Shown: positions 16,816-25,232, counted from the first letter of the stretch. The stretch: 44,077 bases of DNA from Lachnospiraceae bacterium (GCA_014804645.1 JAAUZI010000030.1:1-44077), one strand, 5' to 3'. Made by a program: numbers and translations. Notes: generated from the letters alone by a model not told the origin.

Positions 16816-18445
16816 CTTCCACTCCCCCGCTTACCCTGTAGCGGTACGCAAAATTCTTTATATATAAGCTCTCTTCCTCCGTCAGTCCGTACAGGGCGTT
16901 CACATAGTCGTCAATCCGGTGGATCTCCGCCACGCAGGACCTGTGCTTGTACTCGTACTCCGTCTGCCTGGTTCCCACGAAAACCTTGGTCTCCTCCAGA
17001 CGATTTTCCAGGGCTGCCGCCAGCCGGTTTGTCTCCTCATAGCTGCTCGGACGTGGAATCTTGAAACCCTCCAGTTCCTTCCGGGTGATATGCCAGCAGT
17101 CGGATACGCATATCCAGTACCACCAGAACAGGGAGGAATTCAGCAGACACAGGACGAAATTCGCGTGGGTTTCGTCCTCGCATCCGAAGGCCTTGTACTC
17201 GGCTCCCGCATGCTCATTCAAAAAAGCCTTGATCCAGAATGCGGCCCGCATGTTCAGATAGACGGGACTTTTGCCTCCCTGCAGCAGCTTAGACAGCGGT
17301 GTGCGCTTGGCCGTCAATTTTTTGTAGATGCTTACGTCCAGCCCATTTCCCAGCTTGGGAATGTGGGAGTCTGCCACAAAGGAGTTTTTCACCACCTCAA
17401 TGGTGCGAAACAGCTCCCGGCGCTCCTCGCGATACCAGTACCGATAGTTTCCGGTATAGATGGTCCTTTTTGAACCATTTTTTTTGTTGGGATTTCTGCC
17501 AAACAGTACGCAGAGTTTCTGGTGCACGGAGGCAAACAGACAATCCGGCCTGTCGGAGAAACTCAATATGTACTGCTCCGGGATATGGCGGTAAAGCACC
17601 TCTCGTATCTTCCCCATTCTCGGCGTTGAGACGTAGGACAGCGGGATAATGAATCCCAGAGTCCCGCCCGGGTTTAGCTGCAACGCCGCATGTTCCAGCA
17701 CATTGGCATAGATATTTCCATACTTTTTTTCCGGTGCGGAGCCGCTTTTCCCATCCTCCACATAGGGGGGATTCCCTATGATAATATCATATCTGCAGTC
17801 TGTATCCGGTTTCTCGGTCACATAGTCATAAGAGGTAAAACAGGCGTTCATTATGGGGGCCAAGCCCCGTACTCCGGTCACACCATAGCGGTGCAGCACG
17901 CAGAGGAACAGACGGAGCTTGGTTATGGCGATGGAATCCTCGTTCAGATCGTTGCCCCTGATGGTCGCCACGACCTGCTGTATCCTGGCCCGGGTGGTCC
18001 GCGCATGATACCGGTCGAGCAGGTCCAGCTTCATCTCCAGCGCCGCCAGCAGAAATCCCCCTGCGCCGCAGGTGGGATCGTACACAGTTTTCCTGTAACA
18101 GAAAGTTTTATAGGAAATGCCGCTTAGATCCATGTCGGAGAGACTGTCCGGTCTCTGTTTCGCACAGGCCAGTTTCACACTGTTTGTCAGAATAAACTCC
18201 ACTATGTCCGAGGGCGTGTAATAGACGCCCTTATCTCTTCTGATGGATTCCTTTTCATTCAGAGAGGACAGGGTCTCCTGTGCATCTTCATAGGAGTAAT
18301 TGTGCGCAATGTTTTCAAGAGTTTCCGTATTTCCTGTCAATCTGTTGACTTCGGTATATACTGCTCTCAGTTTACTGCCTGTGTATTTTTCTTCCAGATA
18401 ACGGCCTGTAATGCGCAATGCATTTAACAACATTTCACTTGGCAT
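16802..18445 (-). CDS. N6-adenine DNA methyltransferase (TaqI/Eco57I-type)
   Basis: This 547-residue enzyme has the AdoMet motif DPTCGAGGFLL (from ~123) and catalytic NPPY at 224-227, both of the gamma class. The YYTPSDIVEFI segment (~75) is typical of this class. The C-terminal half, with a WYWICVSDCWHITRKELEGF stretch, looks like the TaqI-like specificity domain; no nuclease domain is fused. I chose the ATG at 18445 (AGGTG upstream) because the first in-frame ATG overlaps the predicted transcription start. It is the first gene of the operon. Pairing it with a C5-methyltransferase suggests an asymmetric target methylated on A in one strand and C in the other (inference). Confidence 0.9.
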   Translation of the reverse strand: MPSEMLLNALRITGRYLEEKYTGSKLRAVYTEVNRLTGNTETLENIAHNYSYEDAQETLSSLNEKESIRRDKGVYYTPSDIVEFILTNSVKLACAKQRPDSLSDMDLSGISYKTFCYRKTVYDPTCGAGGFLLAALEMKLDLLDRYHARTTRARIQQVVATIRGNDLNEDSIAITKLRLFLCVLHRYGVTGVRGLAPIMNACFTSYDYVTEKPDTDCRYDIIIGNPPYVEDGKSGSAPEKKYGNIYANVLEHAALQLNPGGTLGFIIPLSYVSTPRMGKIREVLYRHIPEQYILSFSDRPDCLFASVHQKLCVLFGRNPNKKNGSKRTIYTGNYRYWYREERRELFRTIEVVKNSFVADSHIPKLGNGLDVSIYKKLTAKRTPLSKLLQGGKSPVYLNMRAAFWIKAFLNEHAGAEYKAFGCEDETHANFVLCLLNSSLFWWYWICVSDCWHITRKELEGFKIPRPSSYEETNRLAAALENRLEETKVFVGTRQTEYEYKHRSCVAEIHRIDDYVNALYGLTEEESLYIKNFAYRYRVSGGVEDECN

Positions 18446-18510
18446 CTTGCACCTGCTTTGGATTGTAATTTTATTGCTGCCCACCGTTGCAGGCTCAGCA
18501 ATTCGCATTA

Positions 18511-18539
18511 ATTATAACATGATTTTACATATTTCCCAA
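18511..18539 (-). promoter_or_regulatory. Promoter of the restriction-modification operon
   Basis: On the minus strand TTGGGA (18534-18539) and a perfect TATAAT (18511-18516) are spaced by 17 bp. It is back-to-back with the blaI promoter, with only 24 bases between the two -35 boxes. Confidence 0.7.
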
Positions 18540-18563
18540 TAGATTTTCTAAAGTTCGTCATAA

Positions 18564-18612
18564 TTGACAACTACGCAAATACCATCTATAATATATTTAT
18601 TACATCTGTAGG
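18564..18612 (+). promoter_or_regulatory. blaI promoter with BlaI-type operator
   Basis: TTGACA (18564-18569) and TATAAT (18587-18592) are both perfect and spaced by 17 bp. The sequence TTACATCTGTAGGA (18599-18612), a BlaI/MecI-type TACA-N2-TGTA box, lies over the predicted start of transcription. The same box recurs in the promoter of the convergent lipoprotein gene at 23249-23262. This is the expected layout for autorepression by BlaI. Confidence 0.85.
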
Positions 18613-18639
18613 ATTTAGGGGGTTTAGGAGGATCAGAAA

Positions 18640-19026
18640 ATGCGCAATTTACCTCAAATTTCGGAAGCTGAATTTGAAGTTATGAAAATCATATGGAAAT
18701 ACGCGCCAATCAGCACAAATGAAATAACGGATAAATTATTGCAGACCACAAGCTGGAGCCCCAAAACAATACAGACACTGATTAAGCGTCTTGTGACCAA
18801 GGGAGTTTTGACCTACGAGAAACAGAGCCGTGTATTTGTATACACTCCGGTGGTCAAAGAAAACGAATATATTGGTCAACAAAGCAAATCTTTCCTGGAG
18901 CGCTATTACAATGGGGATATCACGGCCATGCTGTCTGCCTATATGGAAAACGCTAAGCTGTCTGAAACAGAAATAGACACTCTCCGCTCCCTTCTTTTTG
19001 AGAGCGCAAAGAAGAAAGGCAATTAA
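18640..19026 (+). CDS. blaI: BlaI/MecI-family repressor
   Basis: This 128-residue protein is a full-length winged-helix repressor of the BlaI/MecI/CopY family: ISEAEFEVMKIIW at the start, a helix-turn-helix with WSPKTIQTLIKRLVTKGVL, the wing YEKQSRVFVYTP and a C-terminal dimerisation region. It should bind the TACATCTGTA boxes and be cut by BlaR1 on beta-lactam exposure. The ATG is preceded by AGGAGG. The blaR1 gene follows one base after the stop. No beta-lactamase or PBP gene is next to it in the window. Confidence 0.93.
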   Translation: MRNLPQISEAEFEVMKIIWKYAPISTNEITDKLLQTTSWSPKTIQTLIKRLVTKGVLTYEKQSRVFVYTPVVKENEYIGQQSKSFLERYYNGDITAMLSAYMENAKLSETEIDTLRSLLFESAKKKGN

Positions 19027-19027
19027 C

Positions 19028-20821
19028 ATGGCTGATTTTATGGTACGCTTTCTAATATGCAATGTGTTCATTTCCGGTATCATCGGAATTCTTTTGGCAT
19101 CTAAGCGAATATTCAGGCACTACCTGTCAGGCCGGATGCAGTATAATCTGTGGTTCCTGCTGCTTGGGCTGCTGGCAGTACCCTTTCTGCCGTTCCGATT
19201 AATCGGGATGGCACAAATTTTTTCATGGCTCGATAGTCTAAGACATTTCTCTACGTCTGCTGTGGTAACTGCCGCAGGAGGGCCCCGGGCTTTGAACCCA
19301 ATCGGAAGTGGAAATTGGATAAATGATTTCACCCTTTCTGTAAACAGCAAGGCCCCCTCCGTTGTCGGATATATTTTATCAGGAATATGGATTGGGGGTA
19401 TGTTTGCAATAATCGTCCTGACAACAAAGTCCTCTCTGCGCTTAAATGCCCTGCAGAAATCCGCACTGCCTCTCCAGAATCCGAAGGTCCGCAGATTGTA
19501 CAGACACTGCCTGCAGGAGATGCGGATAACCCGGGATATACCTGTCTACAGCAGCGCCTTTTTGAAATCTCCTATTATTGTAGGGATACTGGAACCACGT
19601 ATTTATTTGCCGATTCACCTGATCTCGGATTATAAAGAAACGGCAATGAGATATATGCTGCTACATGAACTGCAGCACTACAGATATAAGGATAACGCTG
19701 CCAATTATCTGATGAACCTTGCCAGAGTACTATATTGGTTCAATCCCCTTGTCTGGTATGCGCTGGAGGAGATGCGCAGCGACAGAGAAATAGCCTGTGA
19801 CACCTCCGTTTTGAAAATGTTAGAAAGGGATTCCTATGAGGATTATGGCAATACATTGATTAATTTTGTGAGAAAAGTATCTCTCACCTCTTTTCCGTTT
19901 ACTGCCAGTCTTGGTGGGGATATGAGACAAATGAAAAAGCGCATTGTCAATATCGCCACTTATGAAGTGCCGACATTGAAAGACAGAATAAAAGGCATAA
20001 CTGCATTTATATTGACTGCCGCTCTTCTTTTGACACTTGCCCCAGTATTATCTACACAAGCGACGGAGCTACGTCATTACCAATGGAAATCCTCTTCCGA
20101 GGCCATCTCCTATGTAGACTTTTCCGATTACTTTGGGGAATATGAGGGGAGTTTTGTCTTATATGATTTGGAAAATGACACCTGGAGCATACATAATATT
20201 GAGCATGCCACTTTGCGGGTTTCGCCGGACTCTACCTACAAAATATATGATGCTCTGCTTGGGCTGGAAAAGGGCGTCATTACGCCGAAAGACTCCCTTA
20301 TTGCCTGGAATGGCGAAATCTATCCTTTTGAAACGTGGAACGCTGACCAGACCCTACAGTCTGCAATGCTTTTCTCTGTTAACTGGTATTTTCAGGCACT
20401 GGACGAACAGCTTGGAACCGTTTCTGTCTACAACTACCTGCGAGAGATCGGATATGGCAACCAGGACATGCGTGGAGATTTTTCTACCTATTGGATGGAA
20501 TCCTCCTTAAAAATTTCTCCCGTAGAACAGGTAGAGCTTTTGACAAAACTACATGATAATAGCTTGAGCTCCGCCGCAAATGCCCAGGCGGTAAAAGATT
20601 CCATATGCCTTTCTTCCACCGAGGCTGGGAGCCTGTATGGCAAAACCGGAACCGGACGGGTGGATGGTCAGGACGTAAATGGGTGGTTTATCGGCTACAT
20701 TGAAACTGCTGGCAATACATACTTTTTTGCCACAAATATCCGAGCAGACGCCAATGCTGCCGGAACTAATGCAGCGGAAATAACCATGTACATTCTGTCA
20801 GACTTACAAATATGGAAATAA
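19028..20821 (+). CDS. blaR1: BlaR1-type sensor-transducer (M56 peptidase)
   Basis: This 597-residue membrane sensor has the full BlaR1 layout. About four N-terminal helices hold the cytoplasmic M56 zinc protease with HELQH (213-217) and the third ligand in SDREIACD (Glu ~254). A membrane segment at ~325-345 leads to an extracellular penicillin-binding domain with STYK (402-405, acylated Ser), SVN (450-452) and KTG (539-541). All three active-site motifs are intact, so it should still sense beta-lactams. I chose the ATG one base after the blaI stop (AAGAAAGGC upstream); a longer frame overlapping blaI has no ribosome site. The gene ends 11 bases from the convergent lipoprotein gene. Confidence 0.93.
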   Translation: MADFMVRFLICNVFISGIIGILLASKRIFRHYLSGRMQYNLWFLLLGLLAVPFLPFRLIGMAQIFSWLDSLRHFSTSAVVTAAGGPRALNPIGSGNWINDFTLSVNSKAPSVVGYILSGIWIGGMFAIIVLTTKSSLRLNALQKSALPLQNPKVRRLYRHCLQEMRITRDIPVYSSAFLKSPIIVGILEPRIYLPIHLISDYKETAMRYMLLHELQHYRYKDNAANYLMNLARVLYWFNPLVWYALEEMRSDREIACDTSVLKMLERDSYEDYGNTLINFVRKVSLTSFPFTASLGGDMRQMKKRIVNIATYEVPTLKDRIKGITAFILTAALLLTLAPVLSTQATELRHYQWKSSSEAISYVDFSDYFGEYEGSFVLYDLENDTWSIHNIEHATLRVSPDSTYKIYDALLGLEKGVITPKDSLIAWNGEIYPFETWNADQTLQSAMLFSVNWYFQALDEQLGTVSVYNYLREIGYGNQDMRGDFSTYWMESSLKISPVEQVELLTKLHDNSLSSAANAQAVKDSICLSSTEAGSLYGKTGTGRVDGQDVNGWFIGYIETAGNTYFFATNIRADANAAGTNAAEITMYILSDLQIWK

Positions 20822-20832
20822 TTTTCCACCCT

Positions 20833-23118
20833 TCACTTTGCAATAAATGCCAAATCCAATTCCCTTTGCTCAATGGAATTGGACAGATACCTAAAGGTTC
20901 CATCTTCAAACGGTTGCACCACGATCTGATTCGTAAATGCACAGTCCGAATTGTAATCCGGCCATACTCCGTCTACGAAAAGAGTGATAGTTCCATCCGC
21001 ATTTTCTGTATAATCAATAACTTCTCCAAAGGGCGGATAGGGTCTGGAATAAATCATTTCATATGGATAACTGTCACTGCTTTCAATGTACCCGCAATGC
21101 GTTCTCAACTGTTCTATGGATACCGGAAAACAGGTAGTCATAATTTTCTCATATTGTTCGGCAGGAATTTCCCAGCCCAGAGTTCTCGTATTTTCGCCTG
21201 TATAAATCTGATAAATATCTTCAAACATACATGGCATCAGGATATCCTCCACATTGCTGCTGTCCCAGTTTATAGCAAGCACATTATAATCCACATAGCT
21301 TAATCCTGATATATATTTCCTGGTCAATGCTCTGCATTTACCCGAGAGAGGCTTTATCCGCCAATACTGCCGCAAATTTGCATAGTCAATCACCGTCTCA
21401 TACGCATAGATGAAATATCCCTTTTCTGTCAGATTAATTTCTGCCACATCGCTTGTCGAAGTACCCTGAATCTCTGCTATACCGCCTGCTTTCCATCTAA
21501 TCCCTATATAATATACCTGTAGTTTGGCTCTTCGATAGATAAACGTCACTGCTCCAAGCATTCCATCTCTTTGCACTTCAAATACTGTCACCATCGAATC
21601 ATGACCCTTCAGATAGTCTGCGTAAAATTTTTCTATCGCCTCATAGTTTTGCATATCAGTATCTTCTGTCACACTTACCAGTCCACTCTTCCCCAACTCT
21701 TCCACCACTGCTTTCCGCTGCTCACTGGTAAAATTGCTGATACCGGAGGAATAGATTGACGCATCTATAATTTCAGCATTCCTGTATATATCACGAACCG
21801 TTTCCGCAGCGGACAACGCCCCACTTTGCAGCACTTTCTTTTCCCCCTCTGAAATGAGACAATCGCTGGCCTGCGGAATATACCAATATGTGTCATCATT
21901 GCCTCCATATATTTCTTTCCATTCTTCCTCGGTTAATCGGGGGATATACCAAGCTTCTCCTCCATTGTCTTCGTCAGGTATCACTCGGTTAGATATGTAC
22001 TGTACTCCTCCGCCTTCCAAAGGACGAACAACTACCTCATGGGCATACACTTTGGAATCACCTGCATATGGAAATACCACGTTCACCACAAGCGCGATTG
22101 TTCCATCACTGTTTTCACTAGCCCCAACCACTTCCGGATAGGGATATTCCGGATACTCCACCTCATAAAATCCTCTCGGTCTATACTCATAGGTTTCATT
22201 CTCTGAACAATAAATGGTTTGGAGCTGTAATATTTCACTATCTATATTGAAATATGCCATGATAACTCTCTCAAACTCATCCCTGGGTATTTGATAAACA
22301 GCGCCGACTCCCAGATTGTCATCTGCGACATAAGGAATTGGCACCGCATTTACTTTGGGATAAAAAATATCATACATATCATAAAAATTCAGTTCTCCGA
22401 AGTCCTCTTCACTCCAGTCTACCAAAAACATATTATTTCGCTCATAACTGATCGGGAGTATGTATTTCCTATTCAGTTCCCTATATGTTTCATCCAAGGG
22501 CTGTACTCGCAGGGCAACATATTCCTCTCTCTCGCATAATGCCAGCATATACAGATCTTCCAATAACCAGGCTCCTGAAAACATCAGATAACCTTCTTCC
22601 GTGTAATCCCAATTCTCTGCCCGGTAATGTCCTGTAATCTTCCTTTGCATATATCCATTCTCGTATTTATAATAGTCTCTGACCACATCTACATTGCCGT
22701 CCTTTGTCTGCAGATTGTATTTCACAAATCCTCCCTGATAATTGACTTCAATAATATTTATTTCCGCCTCTTTCCCTGCAGCAACCATCTCACAGAAATG
22801 AACTACCTGTTCTGTTTCTGTCATATCAACCTGGTTCCTGCTGTCAACAGCCGGATATCCATTTTCTCCAAACTGGTTTACAATACTACGGATCGTTTCT
22901 AAATCGGCAGACTTATTTTGCTCGACAGCTTTCTCATAAAGCTCCTGGCAGATGGTCTCAATCCTCTCTGCATCTTTCTCGAGAATCCATGCCTCACTTT
23001 CAGATTCAATAGCCAACGTTTCCACCGAGGGAACGTCGCCGCATCCTGAGACACTAAACATAAGGCCAGTTGCTGCTAATCCGATCTTCCAAAAGCATCC
23101 TGCGTTTTTCCACTCCAT
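20833..23118 (-). CDS. Large lipoprotein with internal duplication, likely BlaI-controlled
   Basis: I do not recognise a function. The protein (761 residues from the ATG with GGAGG upstream) has a lipoprotein signal: a short basic start, a hydrophobic run and SVSGC|G, so it should be anchored outside the membrane. It is an internal duplication. Residues ~215-380 and ~598-749 share RKYI..(L)SY, a YQIP/WEIP-EFE/QYE block, ENSDGTIALVV versus ENADGTITLFV, VVVRPLEGG versus IVVQPFEDG, and QYISN versus RYLSN. No enzyme motif is seen. Its promoter carries two BlaI-type boxes, so a role in the beta-lactam or envelope-stress response is plausible. Such Lachnospiraceae lipoproteins may belong to a DUF6070-like family (uncertain recollection). 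Confidence 0.85.
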   Translation of the reverse strand: MEWKNAGCFWKIGLAATGLMFSVSGCGDVPSVETLAIESESEAWILEKDAERIETICQELYEKAVEQNKSADLETIRSIVNQFGENGYPAVDSRNQVDMTETEQVVHFCEMVAAGKEAEINIIEVNYQGGFVKYNLQTKDGNVDVVRDYYKYENGYMQRKITGHYRAENWDYTEEGYLMFSGAWLLEDLYMLALCEREEYVALRVQPLDETYRELNRKYILPISYERNNMFLVDWSEEDFGELNFYDMYDIFYPKVNAVPIPYVADDNLGVGAVYQIPRDEFERVIMAYFNIDSEILQLQTIYCSENETYEYRPRGFYEVEYPEYPYPEVVGASENSDGTIALVVNVVFPYAGDSKVYAHEVVVRPLEGGGVQYISNRVIPDEDNGGEAWYIPRLTEEEWKEIYGGNDDTYWYIPQASDCLISEGEKKVLQSGALSAAETVRDIYRNAEIIDASIYSSGISNFTSEQRKAVVEELGKSGLVSVTEDTDMQNYEAIEKFYADYLKGHDSMVTVFEVQRDGMLGAVTFIYRRAKLQVYYIGIRWKAGGIAEIQGTSTSDVAEINLTEKGYFIYAYETVIDYANLRQYWRIKPLSGKCRALTRKYISGLSYVDYNVLAINWDSSNVEDILMPCMFEDIYQIYTGENTRTLGWEIPAEQYEKIMTTCFPVSIEQLRTHCGYIESSDSYPYEMIYSRPYPPFGEVIDYTENADGTITLFVDGVWPDYNSDCAFTNQIVVQPFEDGTFRYLSNSIEQRELDLAFIAK

Positions 23119-23180
23119 AACCGCCTCCATCTCTAACTTTTCTGACATATCACTCTTAATAATATATAATTCTATCGATT

Positions 23181-23275
23181 AATATTACATTTGTAATATT
23201 TAAGGTCAAAAAAATTTGCCCCGCGTTCGTTGCTGTGCCTATATAAATATTACATCTGTAGGATTTTAAAGTCAA
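23181..23275 (-). promoter_or_regulatory. Promoter of the lipoprotein gene with two BlaI-type boxes
   Basis: On the minus strand TTGACT (23270-23275) and TAATAT (23247-23252) are spaced by 17 bp. The box TATTACATCTGTAGGA (23248-23263) overlaps the -10 and is identical over 15 bases to the blaI operator. A second, perfectly palindromic site AATATTACATTTGTAATATT (23181-23200) lies in the 5' untranslated region. Two sites suggest tight repression. Confidence 0.8.
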
Positions 23276-23324
23276 GTACTCCTTTTAACAAGTTTATATA
23301 TTTTCTAAAGTTTGTCAAAGAAAA

Positions 23325-23349
23325 ACCTCCGGTGCTTTAAACCGGAGGT
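23325..23349 (-). terminator. Terminator of the XRE regulator gene
   Basis: A 9-bp stem ACCTCCGGT/ACCGGAGGT with a 7-base loop is followed on the minus strand by TTTTTC. The same stem with a different loop recurs at 24548-24572, bracketing the regulator and the small protein gene. Confidence 0.85.
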
Positions 23350-23360
23350 CTGCCTTTGCC

Positions 23361-23966
23361 TTATCTCGTCAATACATGCTTACAGTATTTCTTCGCTCCA
23401 CATTTCGGACATGTCAGTTTGCGTCTCGTAATTGTATGAGGTCCCATTATATAAGCGTTCATCTCCGGGACAAACCGCTCCTTACATTCGGGGCACTCAA
23501 ACGCTCCCGCGTCTCTATCCAGAACGCATGCGATTGCGATTCCGAAAATCAATATGACAACGCCAAGTCCAATCAAGACTATCCTGCCAGCAACACTGAT
23601 TTCAATCAGGCCAGGCAGCACAAACAACGGAGCTGCCGCAATCAACGTAAGACCTGCAACCGCCGCAGATAAGATAATCTTCTTTCTACTTTCCTGTGCC
23701 TCTTTCACTAAATTCACCATATTCTCCTCCGCTTTCTTCCGATAATCGTCCTCGGAAACTCTCTCCCCAGTCAAAAGCTCGTTTACTGTAATTTCAAGTT
23801 CATTGCACAGGGGCAATAACAGGGATACCTCCGGGAAACCGTTCCCGCGCTCCCACTTGGAGATCGTCTTGTCACTGATGCCCAGGATTTCCGCCAATTG
23901 TTTTTGCGTGTAGCCTTTTCTCTTTCTCTCTGCCGCAATGAACTGACCAATGATTATTTGATTCAT
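23361..23966 (-). CDS. XRE-family regulator with two TM helices and zinc ribbon
   Basis: This 201-residue protein combines an XRE helix-turn-helix (residues ~6-62, YTQKQLAEILGISDKTISKW) with two hydrophobic helices (~98-120 and ~126-148) and a C-terminal zinc ribbon (CPEC 158-161; CPKC 186-189, another Cys at 195). Membrane-tethered XRE regulators with this order are known in Clostridia; they may sense an envelope or metal signal, but no ligand can be named. AAAGGAGG lies before the ATG. Overlapping inverted repeats upstream may be its operator. The zinc-ribbon cysteine pairs are complete. Confidence 0.88.
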   Translation of the reverse strand: MNQIIIGQFIAAERKRKGYTQKQLAEILGISDKTISKWERGNGFPEVSLLLPLCNELEITVNELLTGERVSEDDYRKKAEENMVNLVKEAQESRKKIILSAAVAGLTLIAAAPLFVLPGLIEISVAGRIVLIGLGVVILIFGIAIACVLDRDAGAFECPECKERFVPEMNAYIMGPHTITRRKLTCPKCGAKKYCKHVLTR

Positions 23967-24021
23967 CTCTGCCTCCTTTCTGGGGATATTATCGCATGGG
24001 GGCGCATGTTTTTACACCCAC

Positions 24022-24073
24022 GGGGCGTAGAATATGGTGAATTTGGGAGGATTCTACGCCCCATAGAATCCTC
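24022..24073 (-). promoter_or_regulatory. Overlapping, mutually exclusive inverted repeats
   Basis: Two perfect inverted repeats share one arm: GGGGCGTAGAAT (24022-24033) with ATTCTACGCCCC (24051-24062), and GAGGATTCTA (24047-24056) with TAGAATCCTC (24064-24073). They lie between the DUF1413-like gene and the XRE gene, just downstream (minus strand) of a TATAAT at 24077-24082. They could be an operator pair for XRE autoregulation or alternative RNA hairpins; no U-tract follows. Confidence 0.45.
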
Positions 24074-24103
24074 ATAATTATAACTTGGTCGATCTCGAAT
24101 ATA

Positions 24104-24433
24104 CTACTTTTTTTTATATTGCTCTGCATCTGAGCCGTTGTTATCCAGATGTTCCACATTGGGAATTGTACCATTTGCAACATTGTCAAATAGCCATCTT
24201 CCCAAAAGCGCCGGTGGGGTGTCGATTAAATCTCGTAAAAAGAACGTACTACCGGATGGCAATTTCTTTATTTTCTCCACCATCGTCTTATACAATTGGG
24301 CATATGACGCCTTTCCCTGTAAAGCTCTAACTTTACATAGTTCAGCAATATTTGGAAAACCCTCTGCCTGTACTTCTGCCTCCAATTGCGATTTTTCCTC
24401 ATCTGTGATTGTAAATTGAACTCTGTAACCCAT
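24104..24433 (-). CDS. Small DUF1413-like protein
   Basis: This 109-residue protein starts with VQFTITDEEKSQLEAE, reminiscent of a ribbon-helix-helix-like N terminus, and contains KLPSGSTFFLRDLI..PPALLGRWLF, which resembles the DUF1413 core. The ATG has AAGGAGG upstream; an eight-codon longer frame has none. It is rich in Lys/Glu and ends YKKK. Function is unknown; an antitoxin-like or DNA-associated role is only a guess from the N terminus. It lies upstream of the XRE gene and may be co-transcribed with it. Confidence 0.7.
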   Translation of the reverse strand: MGYRVQFTITDEEKSQLEAEVQAEGFPNIAELCKVRALQGKASYAQLYKTMVEKIKKLPSGSTFFLRDLIDTPPALLGRWLFDNVANGTIPNVEHLDNNGSDAEQYKKK

Positions 24434-24544
24434 AAATTCCTCCTTTTTTTGATACATGTCGATACGATTGTTCAGACGTCTGTTCAGTCATATGATAGCA
24501 CACAGCGTTCGCTTTGTCAAATGCTTTTTTTATGCTTAATTATA

Positions 24545-24575
24545 CAGACCTCCGGTATCTCAAACCGGAGGTCTG
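24545..24575 (-). terminator. Hairpin after the nuclease cluster
   Basis: A 12-bp stem CAGACCTCCGGT/ACCGGAGGTCTG with a 7-base loop lies 19 bases after the PD-(D/E)XK gene. Its core is identical to the terminator at 23325-23349. It lacks a strong U-tract, so termination strength is uncertain. Confidence 0.6.
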
Positions 24576-24593
24576 TGCCTATATATTTCACTA

Positions 24594-25232
24594 TCAAAAC
24601 TCTTTGAGGAGCCTGTCTATCCCTAGCAGGGCATTGTAATATCTCCACCTGGCAGGGCCTTCTCCAAAATCATATATCGGAGCATATTTATAGAGAAAAC
24701 CATATTCGGCGTAGCCCATGATATGAGCTCGGGGAACATTCTGCCAGTCCACCAGCTTTTTCCTGGGGTCAACATCGGCCGCATCAATTTTTACGGCGAC
24801 ATAATAATCCTTGGGATGCCTGTCAAACTGCTCTATATTGACCAACAAACGCGTATGTATGGAGCGAAAACCTGTCTTAACGTCAACTGTGTGTCCATTC
24901 TGAGTTATAAAATCGAAAGAATCCACATTCGTCTGGCCCTCGTAAATGTCAAGCATGCCATCCGTATTCACTCTTTTTCCGCTCTCAAACAAAAATTTCG
25001 CAAATGCAAGCTCGCCCAGTTTCCCCATGTATGTCCGTTGGATTTCTATTTTCTGTTGCTCCTCCACATTCGGAGATGCCTGAATTTCTTCGGGCAGTAA
25101 TCTGGAATACTGGTTGTCCGTTAAGATGATGTTTTTTGCGAAGGTCAGAGCCGCATTTTTCATGTCAGGGGTTATGTCGATTGTGTAGATCGATACGAGG
25201 TAGCTGCCTCTTTGTTCTTGGCTTTTTATCAT
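24594..25232 (-). CDS. Putative PD-(D/E)XK nuclease
   Basis: This 212-residue protein has a plausible PD-(D/E)XK core: GKLGELAFAKFLFE (Glu on the first helix), DSFDF with the metal-binding Asp and VDVKTG, the DxK pair. The order and spacing fit type II restriction-like nucleases, but I cannot name the family. The ATG has a perfect AAGGAGGT upstream; a longer frame has none and would overlap the GIY-YIG gene. It is last in a run of three nuclease-type genes. A restriction or defence role is likely but unproven. Confidence 0.7.
   Translation of the reverse strand: MIKSQEQRGSYLVSIYTIDITPDMKNAALTFAKNIILTDNQYSRLLPEEIQASPNVEEQQKIEIQRTYMGKLGELAFAKFLFESGKRVNTDGMLDIYEGQTNVDSFDFITQNGHTVDVKTGFRSIHTRLLVNIEQFDRHPKDYYVAVKIDAADVDPRKKLVDWQNVPRAHIMGYAEYGFLYKYAPIYDFGEGPARWRYYNALLGIDRLLKEF

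Noticed and set aside
18998..19027. Ten-codon longer start of blaR1 overlapping blaI
   Set aside because: No ribosome-binding site precedes it, while the ATG one base after the blaI stop fits the family N terminus.
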